Shown: positions 1-8,887, counted from the stretch's first letter. The stretch: DNA of 64,000 nucleotides from Streptomyces scabichelini (GCF_011045015.1 NZ_JAAKZY010000013.1:24218-88217); one strand, 5' to 3'. Numbers and translations: made by a program. Notes: a model not told the origin generated them from the letters alone.

Positions 1-1380
1 AGCAAGGGCGAGGAGTCCTTCCGTTTCGACGGAGGCATCAGCGAGTTCTGCGAGTACCTGGCCGCCGACAAGCCCGTCTGCGACGTGCTCCGCTTCTCCG
101 GCCAGGGCATCTTCAAGGAGACGGTCCCGGTCCTGGACGACCACGGCCAGATGACGCCCACCGAGGTCACCCGTGAGCTCGGCGTCGACGTCGCGATGCG
201 CTGGGGCACCGGCTACGACACGACGCTCAAGTCGTTCGTGAACATCATCGCCACGCCCAAGGGCGGCACACATGTCGCGGGCTTCGAGCAGGCCGTCGCC
301 AAGACGGTCAACGAAGTGCTGCGCACGAAGAAGCTGCTGCGCGTCGCCGAGGACGACATCGTCAAGGACGACGCCCTGGAGGGACTCACCGCGGTCGTGA
401 CGGTGCGACTCGCGGAGCCGCAGTTCGAGGGACAGACCAAGGAGGTGCTCGGCACCTCGGCGGCCCGTCGCATCGTGACGAACGTGGTCTCCAAGGAGCT
501 CAAGGCGTTCCTGACCTCCACGAAGCGGGACGCGGCCGCGCAGGCCCGCGCCGTCCTGGAGAAGACCGTCGCCGCCGCCCGTACGCGTATCGCGGCCCGC
601 CAGCACAAGGACGCACAGCGCCGGAAGACGGCACTGGAGTCCTCGTCGCTGCCCGCCAAGCTCGCCGACTGCCGTAGCGACGACGTGGAGCGCAGCGAGC
701 TGTTCATCGTCGAGGGAGACTCCGCGCTGGGCACCGCCAAGCTGGCCCGGAACTCCGAGTTCCAGGCGCTGCTGCCGATTCGCGGCAAGATCCTCAATGT
801 CCAGAAGGCGTCCATCTCGGACATGCTCAAGAACGCCGAGTGCGGAGCGATCATCCAGGTCATAGGAGCCGGGTCCGGCCGGACCTTCGACATCGACGCG
901 GCCCGTTACGGGAAGATCATCCTGCTCGTCGACGCCGATGTCGACGGCGCGCACATCCGCATCCTGCTGCTCACGCTCTTCCAGCGCTATATGCGGCCCA
1001 TGGTCGAGGCGGGCCGGGTGTTCGCCGCGGTCCCGCCGCTGCACCGCGTCGAGCTGATTCAGCCGAAGAAGGGCCAGGACAAGTACGTCTACACGTACTC
1101 GGACCGTGAGCTGCGCGACAAGTTGCTGGAGTTCCAGAGCAAGGGCATCCGGTACAAGGACTCCATCCAGCGCTACAAGGGCCTCGGTGAGATGGACGCC
1201 GACCAGCTGGCCGAGACCACGATGGACCCGCGCCACCGCACCCTGCGCCGTATCAACATCTCCGACCTGGAAGCCTCTGAGCAGGTGTTCGACCTGCTGA
1301 TGGGCAACGAGGTGGCGCCGCGCAAGGAGTTCATCTCCAACTCGGCGGCGACGCTGGACCGCTCGCGCATCGACGCGTAG
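1..1380 (+). CDS. parE: DNA topoisomerase IV subunit B, C-terminal part (5' end outside window)
   Basis: The frame is open from the first base, so the gene starts left of the window and only about 459 residues are seen. The subunit supplies the ATPase and TOPRIM parts of a type IIA topoisomerase that decatenates and relaxes DNA. The TOPRIM signature ELFIVEGDSALG, followed by KILNVQKA, and the metal-binding DADVDGAHIR motif are present, then the C-terminal RYKGLGEMDADQL block typical of GyrB/ParE. The DSALGTAK variant in place of GyrB DSAGGSAK, and a parC gene 10 kb away on the other strand, favour ParE of the second Streptomyces type IIA enzyme over the housekeeping GyrB. The ATP-binding domain is not visible here. 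Confidence 0.93.
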   Translation, partial: SKGEESFRFDGGISEFCEYLAADKPVCDVLRFSGQGIFKETVPVLDDHGQMTPTEVTRELGVDVAMRWGTGYDTTLKSFVNIIATPKGGTHVAGFEQAVAKTVNEVLRTKKLLRVAEDDIVKDDALEGLTAVVTVRLAEPQFEGQTKEVLGTSAARRIVTNVVSKELKAFLTSTKRDAAAQARAVLEKTVAAARTRIAARQHKDAQRRKTALESSSLPAKLADCRSDDVERSELFIVEGDSALGTAKLARNSEFQALLPIRGKILNVQKASISDMLKNAECGAIIQVIGAGSGRTFDIDAARYGKIILLVDADVDGAHIRILLLTLFQRYMRPMVEAGRVFAAVPPLHRVELIQPKKGQDKYVYTYSDRELRDKLLEFQSKGIRYKDSIQRYKGLGEMDADQLAETTMDPRHRTLRRINISDLEASEQVFDLLMGNEVAPRKEFISNSAATLDRSRIDA

Positions 1381-1406
1381 GCGCTCCGCTGGGAGGGGAG
1401 TTCGTA

Positions 1407-1478
1407 GCTGCGGGTTCGTTGTGGCTGGTCGCGCCCGCGCGGCGGAGCCGCAAATTTGATACAGCCCCGCGCCCCTAA
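1407..1478. repeat. Dispersed intergenic repeat of Streptomyces type
   Basis: The stretch between the convergent parE and response-regulator genes reads like the short GC-rich element often found between Streptomyces genes: a GTGGCTGGTCGCGC core, and a CCCCGCGCCCCTAA end. It can fold and may act in transcription termination for both flanking genes. Recognition is from memory of the motif, not from a search. Confidence 0.45.
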
Positions 1479-1524
1479 GAGGCCTGCGACCTCCTTCGGG
1501 GCGCACCCCAAGCGGCCAAGCGCC

Positions 1525-2217
1525 TCAGGGCGCCACCCACGCGTAGCGATGCTCGGGCCGTCCCGTGTCCCCGTACTTGAGGGTGAGCCGCAGCCGTCCG
1601 GCCTGTTCCAGGTGGCGGAGATAGCGCTGGGCGGTGGAGCGGCTGAGGCCGGTCCTGGCGGCGACCTCGTGGGCCGACAGCGGATGGTCGGCCTGGTGCA
1701 GGACGTCGCAGATCAGGTCCGTGGTGGGTTCCGACTGGCCGCTGGGCAGGCCCGGTGAGGAGGCGGTGGGCGTCGTACGCAGGGCGCCGAAGATCCGGTC
1801 GACCTGCTCCTGGCCCGCCACGCCCTGGCCCTCGACCCGCTCGACGGTGCGGTGCAGGGCGGCGTAGGAGTCGAGGCGGGTGCGCAGCGCGGCGAAGGTG
1901 AACGGCTTGACCAGATAGTGCAGGGCGCCGAGGCGCATCGCGGCCCGCACGGTCTCCACGTCGCCGGCCGCCGTGATCATGATGACGTCGCTCGCGTGGC
2001 CGAGTTCCCGCATCCGCCGGACGAGTTCGAGACCCGTCTGGTCGGGCAGATAGTGGTCGAGCAGCACCAGGTCGATGGGTTCGCGAGCCACGGCGGCCAG
2101 GGCCTGAGCCGCGGTGTGAGCACGGGCGGTGACCCGGAAGCCGGGCACTTTTCCCACGTACTTGGCGTTGATCTCGGCGACACGGAAGTCGTCGTCCACG
2201 ACCAGGACGTCAATCAT
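1525..2217 (-). CDS. Response regulator, CitB/DctR type (REC plus winged helix)
   Basis: A 230-residue response regulator. The receiver domain (about 1-120) has the acidic cluster VVDDD, the phospho-acceptor Asp54 in LVLLDHYLPD and the conserved Lys in YLVKPF. The C-terminal part (about 160-230) carries a helix-turn-helix, SAHEVAARTGLSRSTAQRYL, as in CitB/DcuR/MalR regulators of C4-dicarboxylate and citrate uptake. The ATG at 2217 follows a GAGAGG ribosome site; a longer upstream reading frame has non-coding character. It is a close paralog of the next regulator upstream (2500-3180) but has its own 283-bp leader and no kinase partner of its own, so it may share the kinase at 3177-4901. Confidence 0.9.
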   Translation of the reverse strand: MIDVLVVDDDFRVAEINAKYVGKVPGFRVTARAHTAAQALAAVAREPIDLVLLDHYLPDQTGLELVRRMRELGHASDVIMITAAGDVETVRAAMRLGALHYLVKPFTFAALRTRLDSYAALHRTVERVEGQGVAGQEQVDRIFGALRTTPTASSPGLPSGQSEPTTDLICDVLHQADHPLSAHEVAARTGLSRSTAQRYLRHLEQAGRLRLTLKYGDTGRPEHRYAWVAP

Positions 2218-2269
2218 CGGGCCTCTCTTCCCGAGCCCGGGCCTGCGTTGAGCCCGTGCTCCGGCTCCA

Positions 2270-2377
2270 GTGTTGTAGCGCGAGCAAAACGAGCACAACA
2301 CTCTTTTGCAAGCAGAAGAAGGCCTTGCGCTCACAAGACTGCTGTTGCGGCACGTGGCGCATCTACGGTCACAAGAC
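2270..2377. promoter_or_regulatory. Upstream region of orphan response regulator with repeats
   Basis: Two features stand out in the leader of the 1525-2217 gene. An inverted repeat GTGTTGT (2270-2276) and ACAACAC (2295-2301) lies about 53-84 bp before the start codon. A 9-bp direct repeat TCACAAGAC occurs at 2331-2339 and 2369-2377, 38 bp apart. Either could be a binding site for a response regulator. No experimental link is known to me. Confidence 0.35.
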
Positions 2378-2499
2378 GTGAGTGCAGACACGGAGTTCGT
2401 GAAGAAGGCCGCGGGCTGAGCTCCCTCGCACGGCTGGCCTCCCCTGACAGCCGTGCTGAGGTGGGGCGCGGTTGCATTCCCCGTACTTCGACCGTGCCC

Positions 2500-3180
2500 T
2501 CAGACGCGGGTCGCCCAGACGTAACGGTGCTCAGGGCGGCCCGCGTCGCCATATTTGAGGCTCAGCGTCGCCCTCCCGGTGCGCTCCAGGAGCTTCAGAT
2601 AGCGCTGGGCGGTCTGCCGGCTCAGACCCGTCCGGTCCGCGACCTCCTGGGCCGACAGGGGGCCTTCGGCGCTCACCAGTGCCCGGCGTACGGCCTCCGC
2701 GGTGGTGGGGGAGTGCCCCTTGGGCAGATCCGGCTCCGAGCCCGCCGAGAGGGCGCCGAAGATCCGGTCGACCTCGGCCTGTTCGGCCTCGCCGCCGACG
2801 TCGAGGGTCCGCCGCAGCGCCGCGTACGCCTCCAGCTTGGCGCGCAGTCCGGCAAAGGCGAACGGCTTGACCAGGTACTGGAGCGCGCCGTGCCGCATCG
2901 CGGCCTGCACTGTGGAGACGTCACGGGCCGCGGTCACCATGATCACGTCTGTCTGGTGACCGCGGCGCCGCATCTCCTGGACGACCGCGAGACCCGTCTC
3001 GTCGGGCAGATAGTGGTCGAGGAGCACTAGATCCAGGTGCGGCAGCGTCTCCAGCTGCCGCAGCGCCTCCGCCGCGGAGTGCGCCTCGCCCGCGACATGG
3101 AAGCCCGCGACCTTCTGCACGTAGGCGGCGTTGACCCGAGCGACCCGGGTGTCGTCGTCCACGACCAGTACCTCGATCAT
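2500..3180 (-). CDS. Response regulator, CitB/DctR type, partner of adjacent kinase
   Basis: A 226-residue response regulator with the same layout as its neighbour: VVDDD cluster, phospho-acceptor Asp55 in LVLLDHYLPD, YLVKPF lysine motif, then a C-terminal helix-turn-helix (SAQEVADRTGLSRQTAQRYL). Its ATG at 3180 overlaps the kinase stop codon in an ATGA arrangement, so the two are translationally coupled and form a two-component pair. By family, such pairs sense dicarboxylates or citrate outside the cell and switch on uptake genes. No transporter gene is adjacent, so the ligand is open. Confidence 0.92.
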   Translation of the reverse strand: MIEVLVVDDDTRVARVNAAYVQKVAGFHVAGEAHSAAEALRQLETLPHLDLVLLDHYLPDETGLAVVQEMRRRGHQTDVIMVTAARDVSTVQAAMRHGALQYLVKPFAFAGLRAKLEAYAALRRTLDVGGEAEQAEVDRIFGALSAGSEPDLPKGHSPTTAEAVRRALVSAEGPLSAQEVADRTGLSRQTAQRYLKLLERTGRATLSLKYGDAGRPEHRYVWATRV

Positions 3181-4901
3181 CTCGGCTCCTCCTTGGTGGT
3201 CGTGGTGCCTGCCACGGCGGCTTCCTGGGACGGGCCGGAGTCGGGCACGAGACGTGGCTCTCGTGTGAGCCCGGGTTCCGGCGCGAGTCCCGGCTCCGCC
3301 AGTGTCTCCGGCAGTACGACGGTGAACTCCGCGCCCCCGCCGTCCGCCTCCGCGACCCGCGCGCTGCCGCCCTGCCGCTCGGCGAGCCGTCGCACCAGGG
3401 AGAGGCCGATCCCGCGCTTTCCGTGCGCCGGGGGCTTCTTGGTGGACCACCCGTCCGTGAAGATCAACTCACGCTGTTCGGCGGGGACTCCGGGCCCGGT
3501 GTCCCACACCCTGAGTACCGCCGTATGTCCCTCTGCGCGCAATTCGACCTCCACGCGCGCGTGGTGCTTGCCGGCGACGGCGTCGAGGGCGTTGTCGACG
3601 AGGTTGCCGACGATCGTGACCAGTCCCCGCGGGTCGATCAGCCGGTCGGGGAACAGCGTGCTGTCCGAGATCCACAGGGCCACTCCGCGCTCCGCCGCGA
3701 CGGTGGCCTTGCCGACCAGCAGGGCGGCGAGCAGCGGGTCCTGGATCTTCTCGGTGACCTGTTCCGCGGTGGCCCTGTGGTCGCCGACCACCTCGCCGAC
3801 GAACTCCACGGCGTCGTCGTACATCTCCAGTTCCAGCAGGCCCAGGAGCGTGTGCATACGGTTGGCGTGCTCGTGGTCCTGGGCGCGCAGGGCGTCGATC
3901 AGGCCGCGGGTGGAATCGAGTTCGCGGCCGAGCTGCTCCAGTTCGGTGCGGTCGCGCAGCGTGGCGACGGCGCCGCCGTCGTCGGTGGGCATGCGGTTGG
4001 CGACCAGGACGCGCTGACCGCGGACGGTGAGCAGATCGGTGCCGGTGACGCGTCCGGCCAGCACATCGGTCGTACGTCCCTCGCCGAGCGCCTCGTCGAG
4101 CGGCTGTCCGACCACCTCGTCGCCGAGGCCCAGCAGACGCTGGGCCTCGTCGTTGAGGAGCCGGATCCTGCCCCCGCGGTCCAGCGCGACGACGCCCTCC
4201 CTGATGCCGTGCAGCATCGCCTCACGTTCCGCGAGGAGTGCGGCGATGTCCGAGAAGGCCAGGTCGCGGGTCTGCCGCTGGACCCGCCTGGAGATCAGGT
4301 ACGCGGCCAGCGCGCCGACGGCCATGGCCCCGCCCGCGTACGCGAAGAGGCCGGGGATCGCGTTGAGGAGGCGGGCGCGCACGCTGTCGTACTCGATGCC
4401 GACGGAGACCGCGCCGACGATGTCGCCGTCGCTGTCGCGCAAGGGCACCTTGCCGCGGGCCGAGCGGCCCAGCGTGCCACTGTCGATCTCCATGACGTCC
4501 CGGCCGGCCAGGGCCTGTCCGGGGTCGGTCGAGACCTTCCCGCCGATCCGGGCGGGATCGGTGTGCGACCAGCGCACGCCGTCCATGTTCATCACCACGA
4601 CGTACTCGGCCCCGCTGGCCTTCCGGATCCGTTCCGCCTCGGCCTGTACGGGCCCGCCGACCGAGGGACGCGTCGACGTCAGCTCCTCGGCGAGCTGCGG
4701 CTGCGCGGCGGTGGTCTGCGCGATCGCGAGGGCCCGGCGCATCGCCTGGTCGTCCAGCTGGTCGCTGAGCGGAGCGAGGAACAGCCCGGTCGCGAGCACG
4801 GCGACTCCGGCGGCGATCGCCACCTGCATCAGCAGCACCTGCGAGAACATCCGCTTCGGCATGCCTAGACGGCGTCGTCGGGCAGGGGGAGTGGGACTCA
4901 T
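3177..4901 (-). CDS. Sensor histidine kinase, CitA/DcuS family
   Basis: A 574-residue membrane kinase. An N-terminal transmembrane helix (about 20-40), an extracytoplasmic sensor domain (about 45-175), a second helix (about 180-200), a PAS domain (about 215-320), a dimerisation/phosphoacceptor helix with DHEHANRMHTLLGL (likely phospho-His343), and an ATPase domain with GNLVDNALDAV and DTGPGVP. The spacing of HE..N..H is the SpoOB-like form used by CitA, DcuS and MalK. The ATG at 4901 was chosen because residues before it look non-coding. A Pro/Glu-rich tail of about 40 residues follows the ATPase domain. Its stop overlaps the start of the 2500-3180 regulator, its likely target. Confidence 0.92.
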   Translation of the reverse strand: MSPTPPARRRRLGMPKRMFSQVLLMQVAIAAGVAVLATGLFLAPLSDQLDDQAMRRALAIAQTTAAQPQLAEELTSTRPSVGGPVQAEAERIRKASGAEYVVVMNMDGVRWSHTDPARIGGKVSTDPGQALAGRDVMEIDSGTLGRSARGKVPLRDSDGDIVGAVSVGIEYDSVRARLLNAIPGLFAYAGGAMAVGALAAYLISRRVQRQTRDLAFSDIAALLAEREAMLHGIREGVVALDRGGRIRLLNDEAQRLLGLGDEVVGQPLDEALGEGRTTDVLAGRVTGTDLLTVRGQRVLVANRMPTDDGGAVATLRDRTELEQLGRELDSTRGLIDALRAQDHEHANRMHTLLGLLELEMYDDAVEFVGEVVGDHRATAEQVTEKIQDPLLAALLVGKATVAAERGVALWISDSTLFPDRLIDPRGLVTIVGNLVDNALDAVAGKHHARVEVELRAEGHTAVLRVWDTGPGVPAEQRELIFTDGWSTKKPPAHGKRGIGLSLVRRLAERQGGSARVAEADGGGAEFTVVLPETLAEPGLAPEPGLTREPRLVPDSGPSQEAAVAGTTTTKEEPR

Positions 4902-4989
4902 GCCTACGACGGTACGGGGGCGGGCGCGCGGTGCCGTAGGGGGTGTGGCGTGGATCTCTTGTAGTGGATCCCTTGATATAGAGGCGTGA

Positions 4990-5943
4990 TCAGTGGGGTA
5001 CGAGGCTCGCCACGGCCGTACGGGAGAGTTCGCGTACCGCCAGTATGTCCATCCGGGCCGGGGAACCGAGGGCCGAGCCGCAGCTTTCCGGGCGGGACGG
5101 AACCGAGGCGCCCTGGGCGACCGTGACACGCCAGACGCGGCCGTCGGTGTGGGCGACGGTCACCTCCCAGCGCGGCGCCGCGCCGTCCGTGCGGACGACG
5201 GTCAGTGTGTCCGCCGCCTCCTCGCCCGCCGTCGTGCGTACCGCCAGCTCGGCCGCCTGTCCGGGACGTTCCCAGGCGGAGCTTCCGCGGCACCCTTCGG
5301 TGACCACACGACCCTCCCGTACGCCCTGGAGGATCCCCTTGACGGCATGGGCCTCGGCGCGTCCGTACGCGTAGCCGAACGGCAGCACGAGCAGGGTGGG
5401 CGAGAAGCGGTGGCCGCCCAGGTGGGTCACCTCCCACGCGCCGTCCACTCCGGAGGCGGCCAGTTCGGCCGCGAGGGGGCGGCCGAGGAGGGCGCAACAG
5501 CGGTCACGCTTGCCGTTGGTGCAGACGAGGGCGAGCGGGTCGCCGGTGTGCGGGCGGCCGCCGAGAACCGAGTCGAAGGTGCCGGATGCGCCTCCGCCCA
5601 GGCCGGCGAAGTCAAGATTGAGCAGTTCCTCGGGGTCTGACGTGGTGGCGCTGTGCAGCCATATGTTTCCGGGAGCGGTGTGGGCCGCGTACACCTGTCG
5701 CTCGGCGACCGTGTGGCAGTCGGCGTGCCGTCCCGGGCGGCGGATCAGTGCAATGCGTACGCCGGTGCCCTCGGTGGCCTTCTCGAGGGCGTGGCCGAGC
5801 GCCGGGTCCAGATGGCTCGAGGTCAGCGCTTTGGCACCCCAGGGGCCGGGCTGTTCCAGGAGCAGCCAGGTCCTCGCGGTGGCGGCGGTCCCCGCGAGGG
5901 GCTCGTCCAGGTCCCGGGAGGCCTTCGTGCACGACGTACTCAC
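4990..5943 (-). CDS. Sucrase/ferredoxin-like family protein
   Basis: A 317-residue protein of the Suc_Fer-like family, which has a thioredoxin-fold ferredoxin-like domain thought to bind a [2Fe-2S] cluster. The candidate cluster segment is VCTNGKRDRCCALLG (about residues 138-152), followed by the family block VTHLGGHRFSPTLLVLP. The GTG at 5943 is preferred because an iron box lies immediately before it and the upstream codons are not family-like. The enzymatic role of the family is not settled. Control by iron fits an iron-sulfur protein. It is transcribed in the same direction as the citrate synthase upstream, with about 50 bp between them. Confidence 0.85.
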   Translation of the reverse strand: MSTSCTKASRDLDEPLAGTAATARTWLLLEQPGPWGAKALTSSHLDPALGHALEKATEGTGVRIALIRRPGRHADCHTVAERQVYAAHTAPGNIWLHSATTSDPEELLNLDFAGLGGGASGTFDSVLGGRPHTGDPLALVCTNGKRDRCCALLGRPLAAELAASGVDGAWEVTHLGGHRFSPTLLVLPFGYAYGRAEAHAVKGILQGVREGRVVTEGCRGSSAWERPGQAAELAVRTTAGEEAADTLTVVRTDGAAPRWEVTVAHTDGRVWRVTVAQGASVPSRPESCGSALGSPARMDILAVRELSRTAVASLVPH

Positions 5944-5962
5944 GGAGGTAAGCCTAACCTGA
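5944..5962. promoter_or_regulatory. Iron box (DmdR/IdeR operator)
   Basis: The 19-bp stretch contains AGGTAAGCCTAACCT, matching the actinobacterial iron-box palindrome TTAGGTTAGGCTAACCTAA at about 14 of 19 positions. It touches the GTG start of the sucrase/ferredoxin-like gene, so iron-loaded repressor bound here would block transcription or early elongation. Confidence 0.8.
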
Positions 5963-5994
5963 GTTGACCAGGGTGGCATGCGGGGCCATCGAGG

Positions 5995-7254
5995 TCAGAG
6001 TTCCGGTAGTGGCTGAGGTGGCCGGGGCCCTACGTACGTCCCGCTCGGGCGCATGCGCATCGGGATCGCCTCGTACTCTTCCAGGACGTGGGCGATCCAG
6101 CCCCCCGTGCGAGCCACGGCGAAGATCGTCTCGCCCGCCGACGCCTCCATGCCCGACGCGACCGTGAGGACGGCGAGGGCCAGGTCGACATTGGCGTGCA
6201 GCGGGGCGTGGCGGGCGGTCGTGGCCACGATGTCGTGGGCCGCCGCCAGGCCGGGCGCGGCCCCGGGGACCTCCTCCAAGAGCGCGAACAGTGCACGCGC
6301 GCGTGGGTCCTCGCCCGGGTAGATGTAGTGGCCGAGCCCCGGGACGCGGCGCCCGGCGCGCAGTTCGTCCGCGACCACGGGGGCCGCGGTGCCCCGGTCC
6401 AGTACGTCGAGGATCAGCCGGTGCGCGAACCCGCTGGCAGCTCCGTGCAGCGGGCCTTCCAGGACGCCGAGCCCCGCGGACACGGCGGCGTACGTGTGTG
6501 CGCGGGCCGACGCGGCGACCCGGACGGCGAGGGTCGAGGCGGCCAGGTCGTGGTCCAGGAGAAGGGCAAGTGCCATGTCCAGGGCGCGCAGTGACGCGTC
6601 GTCGGCCTTTCGGCCGCTGAGCCGCGCCCACAGGCGGTGCGCCAACGGGCCGCGGTCCCGATGGTCGCGCCGCAGGGGTGGCAGCGCGGCCACGAGCGTG
6701 GGGATGAGGGTGCGCGCCGTGCCGAGCACCGCCTCCTCGGAGAGGTCGAAGCGCAGCGGGTCCGCGGCCGCCGCGGCGATGGCCGCGACGCGGAGCCGGT
6801 CGGTCGGGCCCGTGTGCTCGGGCAGTGCGTCGACGGCTCGGCGCGCGACGGTGACGGACGCCTCCGGGGCGGTGAAGGTCGTGCCGGGGCGCAGCACGCC
6901 CGTCCACAGCCACTCGGCGACCTCTTCGTAGGAGTGGCGCGCGGCCAGTTCGGTCGCGTCGACACCGCGGAAGTAGTAGCGGTCCTTGTCGATCAGGGTG
7001 ATGCGGGTGCGGACGGAGAGCCTGCCCGCGCCCGGTGAACTCTCGCTCGCCTCCCGCCTGTTGCGTCGTGCGAGCGCCTCCACCTCCTTGGCGTCGAAGG
7101 TGCTGCCGCGGCTTCCGGGCTCACGTCGGCTGCTGAGCTGACCGCGGCTCACGTACGCGTACACCGTCTCGGGCTTCACGCCGAGCAGCTCGGCGGTCTC
7201 CTTGGTGCTGATCCGCCGGCCCTCATGCGCGGGGGCAGGCCCTTGATCCCTCAT
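5995..7254 (-). CDS. Citrate synthase-family protein with N-terminal helix-turn-helix
   Basis: A 419-residue protein. Residues about 14-60 form a MerR/excisionase-like helix-turn-helix (RRISTKETAELLGVKPETVY). The rest is a citrate synthase fold with active-site histidines in GPLHGAASGF and GLGHYIYPGEDPR and an Asp in NVDLALAVL. Citrate synthases condense oxaloacetate or propionyl analogues with acyl-CoA. The fusion to a DNA-binding module suggests that it may regulate the divergent citrate synthase (7361-8527) in response to a metabolite, although catalysis is not excluded. The ATG at 7254 has no clear ribosome site, so translation could start at a leaderless or nearby GTG. Confidence 0.88.
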   Translation of the reverse strand: MRDQGPAPAHEGRRISTKETAELLGVKPETVYAYVSRGQLSSRREPGSRGSTFDAKEVEALARRNRREASESSPGAGRLSVRTRITLIDKDRYYFRGVDATELAARHSYEEVAEWLWTGVLRPGTTFTAPEASVTVARRAVDALPEHTGPTDRLRVAAIAAAAADPLRFDLSEEAVLGTARTLIPTLVAALPPLRRDHRDRGPLAHRLWARLSGRKADDASLRALDMALALLLDHDLAASTLAVRVAASARAHTYAAVSAGLGVLEGPLHGAASGFAHRLILDVLDRGTAAPVVADELRAGRRVPGLGHYIYPGEDPRARALFALLEEVPGAAPGLAAAHDIVATTARHAPLHANVDLALAVLTVASGMEASAGETIFAVARTGGWIAHVLEEYEAIPMRMRPSGTYVGPRPPQPLPEL

Positions 7255-7291
7255 GGCGTCACCGTATCTGTATGGATCTGTGCAGCTGAAG

Positions 7292-7306
7292 ATTGATTCA
7301 ATCAAT
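7292..7306. promoter_or_regulatory. Palindrome between divergent citrate synthase genes
   Basis: ATTGATTCAATCAAT is a perfect dyad around its central base, in an AT-rich patch of an otherwise GC-rich intergenic region of 106 bp. A second, weaker dyad (TTGAC at 7309-7313, GTCAA at 7322-7326) follows. The site could control both genes and is a natural candidate target for the helix-turn-helix of the 5995-7254 protein. Confidence 0.55.
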
Positions 7307-7360
7307 ATTGACAGAGGATGAGTCAAGCATGGACAGTCGAATCGATTTCAGGGAGGAAAC

Positions 7361-8527
7361 ATGCCGATCAACCGTGCCGAGACCGCCTCTGCCGACGTAC
7401 CGCGAGGACTCACCGGCGTCGTCGTCACCGACACCGCGCTGGGCGATGTCCGGGGGCTCGAGGGGTTCTATCACTATCGCCAGTACTCGGCCGTCGAGCT
7501 CGCGCAGACCCGTGGATTCGAGGACGTGTGGCATCTGCTGGTCCATGGTGAACTGCCGGACGCGGCACAGCGTTCCGCCTTCTTGGCACGGACCGCTTCG
7601 CTGCGGCGGCTGCCCGACGAGGTGTCGGCCGCGCTGCCTGCCATCGCGGCGGCGAGTGGGCGTTCCGGGCCGCTCGCCGGGATGCGGACCGCCTTGTCGC
7701 TGCTCGGCGCGGCGCGAGGGTTCCGGCCGGTGTACGACATTGACGCTGACCAGCGTCGCGCGGACACGCTGACCGCGGCGGCGGCCGTGCCGACGTTGCT
7801 GACGGCGCTCCACCGGTTGGGCCGCGGCCTCGACCCGGTCGAGCCGAGGGACGACCTGCCTCACGCCGCCAACTACCTCTACATGTTGACGGGTTCGGAA
7901 CCGGAGCCGGAGCGTGCCCGGGCGATCGAGCAGTACTTGATCTCAACCATTGACCATGGATTCAACGCGTCAACATTCACCGCCCGGGTGATCGCCTCGA
8001 CGGGAGCGGATGTGGCGGCCTGCCTCGTGGGTGCGGTGGGAGCCCTTTCCGGGCCGCTGCACGGCGGCGCCCCGAGCCGGGCCCTGGACACCCTCGATGC
8101 GATCGGGACGCCCGACCGCATCGATTCCTGGGTCCGCGAGCGGGTCCACGCGGGCGACCGCATCATGGGCTTCGGCCATGCCGTCTACCGCACCGAGGAT
8201 CCCCGCTCCCGCATGCTCCGCGGCATCGCCCAGCGGTCCGGCGGCCCTCTCGTCGACTTCGCCGTCGAGGTCGAGCGCCACGTGGAGGCGATCCTCGCCG
8301 AGCTCAAGCCCGGCCGGGATCTCCACACCAACGTCGAGTTCTACGCGGGCGTCGTCATGGAGCTGTGCGGCCTCCCCCGCGAGATGTTCACCCCCACCTT
8401 CGCCACAGCCCGCGTCGTCGGCTGGAGCGCCAACATCCTGGAACAGGCGGAGGACTCGAAGATCATCCGTCCGGTGGCTCGGTATGTGGGGCCGGTTCCG
8501 CCGGTGGCGGTGCCGGCAGCGATCTAG
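7361..8527 (+). CDS. Citrate synthase / 2-methylcitrate synthase family
   Basis: A 388-residue citrate synthase of usual length. Active-site histidines lie in GPLHGGAPSRALD and GFGHAVYRTEDPRSR. The third catalytic position reads NVEFYAGVV, with Glu where classical enzymes have Asp; this occurs in the actinobacterial citrate synthase 2 group. The ATG at 7361 follows GGGAGGAAAC. The gene is divergent from the helix-turn-helix citrate synthase, with which it shares a control region. Choice between citrate and methylcitrate formation cannot be made here; no prpB/prpD homologs are adjacent. Confidence 0.9.
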   Translation: MPINRAETASADVPRGLTGVVVTDTALGDVRGLEGFYHYRQYSAVELAQTRGFEDVWHLLVHGELPDAAQRSAFLARTASLRRLPDEVSAALPAIAAASGRSGPLAGMRTALSLLGAARGFRPVYDIDADQRRADTLTAAAAVPTLLTALHRLGRGLDPVEPRDDLPHAANYLYMLTGSEPEPERARAIEQYLISTIDHGFNASTFTARVIASTGADVAACLVGAVGALSGPLHGGAPSRALDTLDAIGTPDRIDSWVRERVHAGDRIMGFGHAVYRTEDPRSRMLRGIAQRSGGPLVDFAVEVERHVEAILAELKPGRDLHTNVEFYAGVVMELCGLPREMFTPTFATARVVGWSANILEQAEDSKIIRPVARYVGPVPPVAVPAAI

Positions 8528-8709
8528 TCATGGCCTGGAGGGGGGCGGGTGGCGTCCCAGTAGCGGTGGAACACGGGGTTGTGAAGCAGGCCTTGGGCGT
8601 GGGCCAGCAGATCTGCATCAGAGAACGTTCCCCAACTACGGGCCAATACGAAGTGGCTGAAGACCAGGTTGGCGAAGAGATGTTGCCGCACTGCCGACTC
8701 CGGCTCGTC
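8524..8709 (-). pseudogene. C-terminal remnant of a DUF6082-type gene
   Basis: About 61 codons resemble the C-terminal half of the intact DUF6082 protein at 9562-10065: QHLFANLVFSHFVLARSWG and NPVFHRYWDATR align with QYLFANALYTNALYFHR and NKVFQEYWAATQ. No matching N-terminal half or start is visible upstream. Its stop codon shares the CTAG of the citrate synthase stop. It is probably the leftover of a duplicated gene. Confidence 0.6.
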
Positions 8710-8887
8710 GTGGGAGGTGGTCCACACCGCGGCCAGAGAAAGGGAGCAAAGCCAGGCCTGAGAAAATCGCACTGATGGAACCGAAGTAGTCGCCCAGGGC
8801 GCTTCGTTCCGCAGCGGTCCGCCGACTGCCGTTCGCATCCCGCGTCCGGTGAAGCAAATCGGGCGGGACCGGCTGTGGACACACGAA

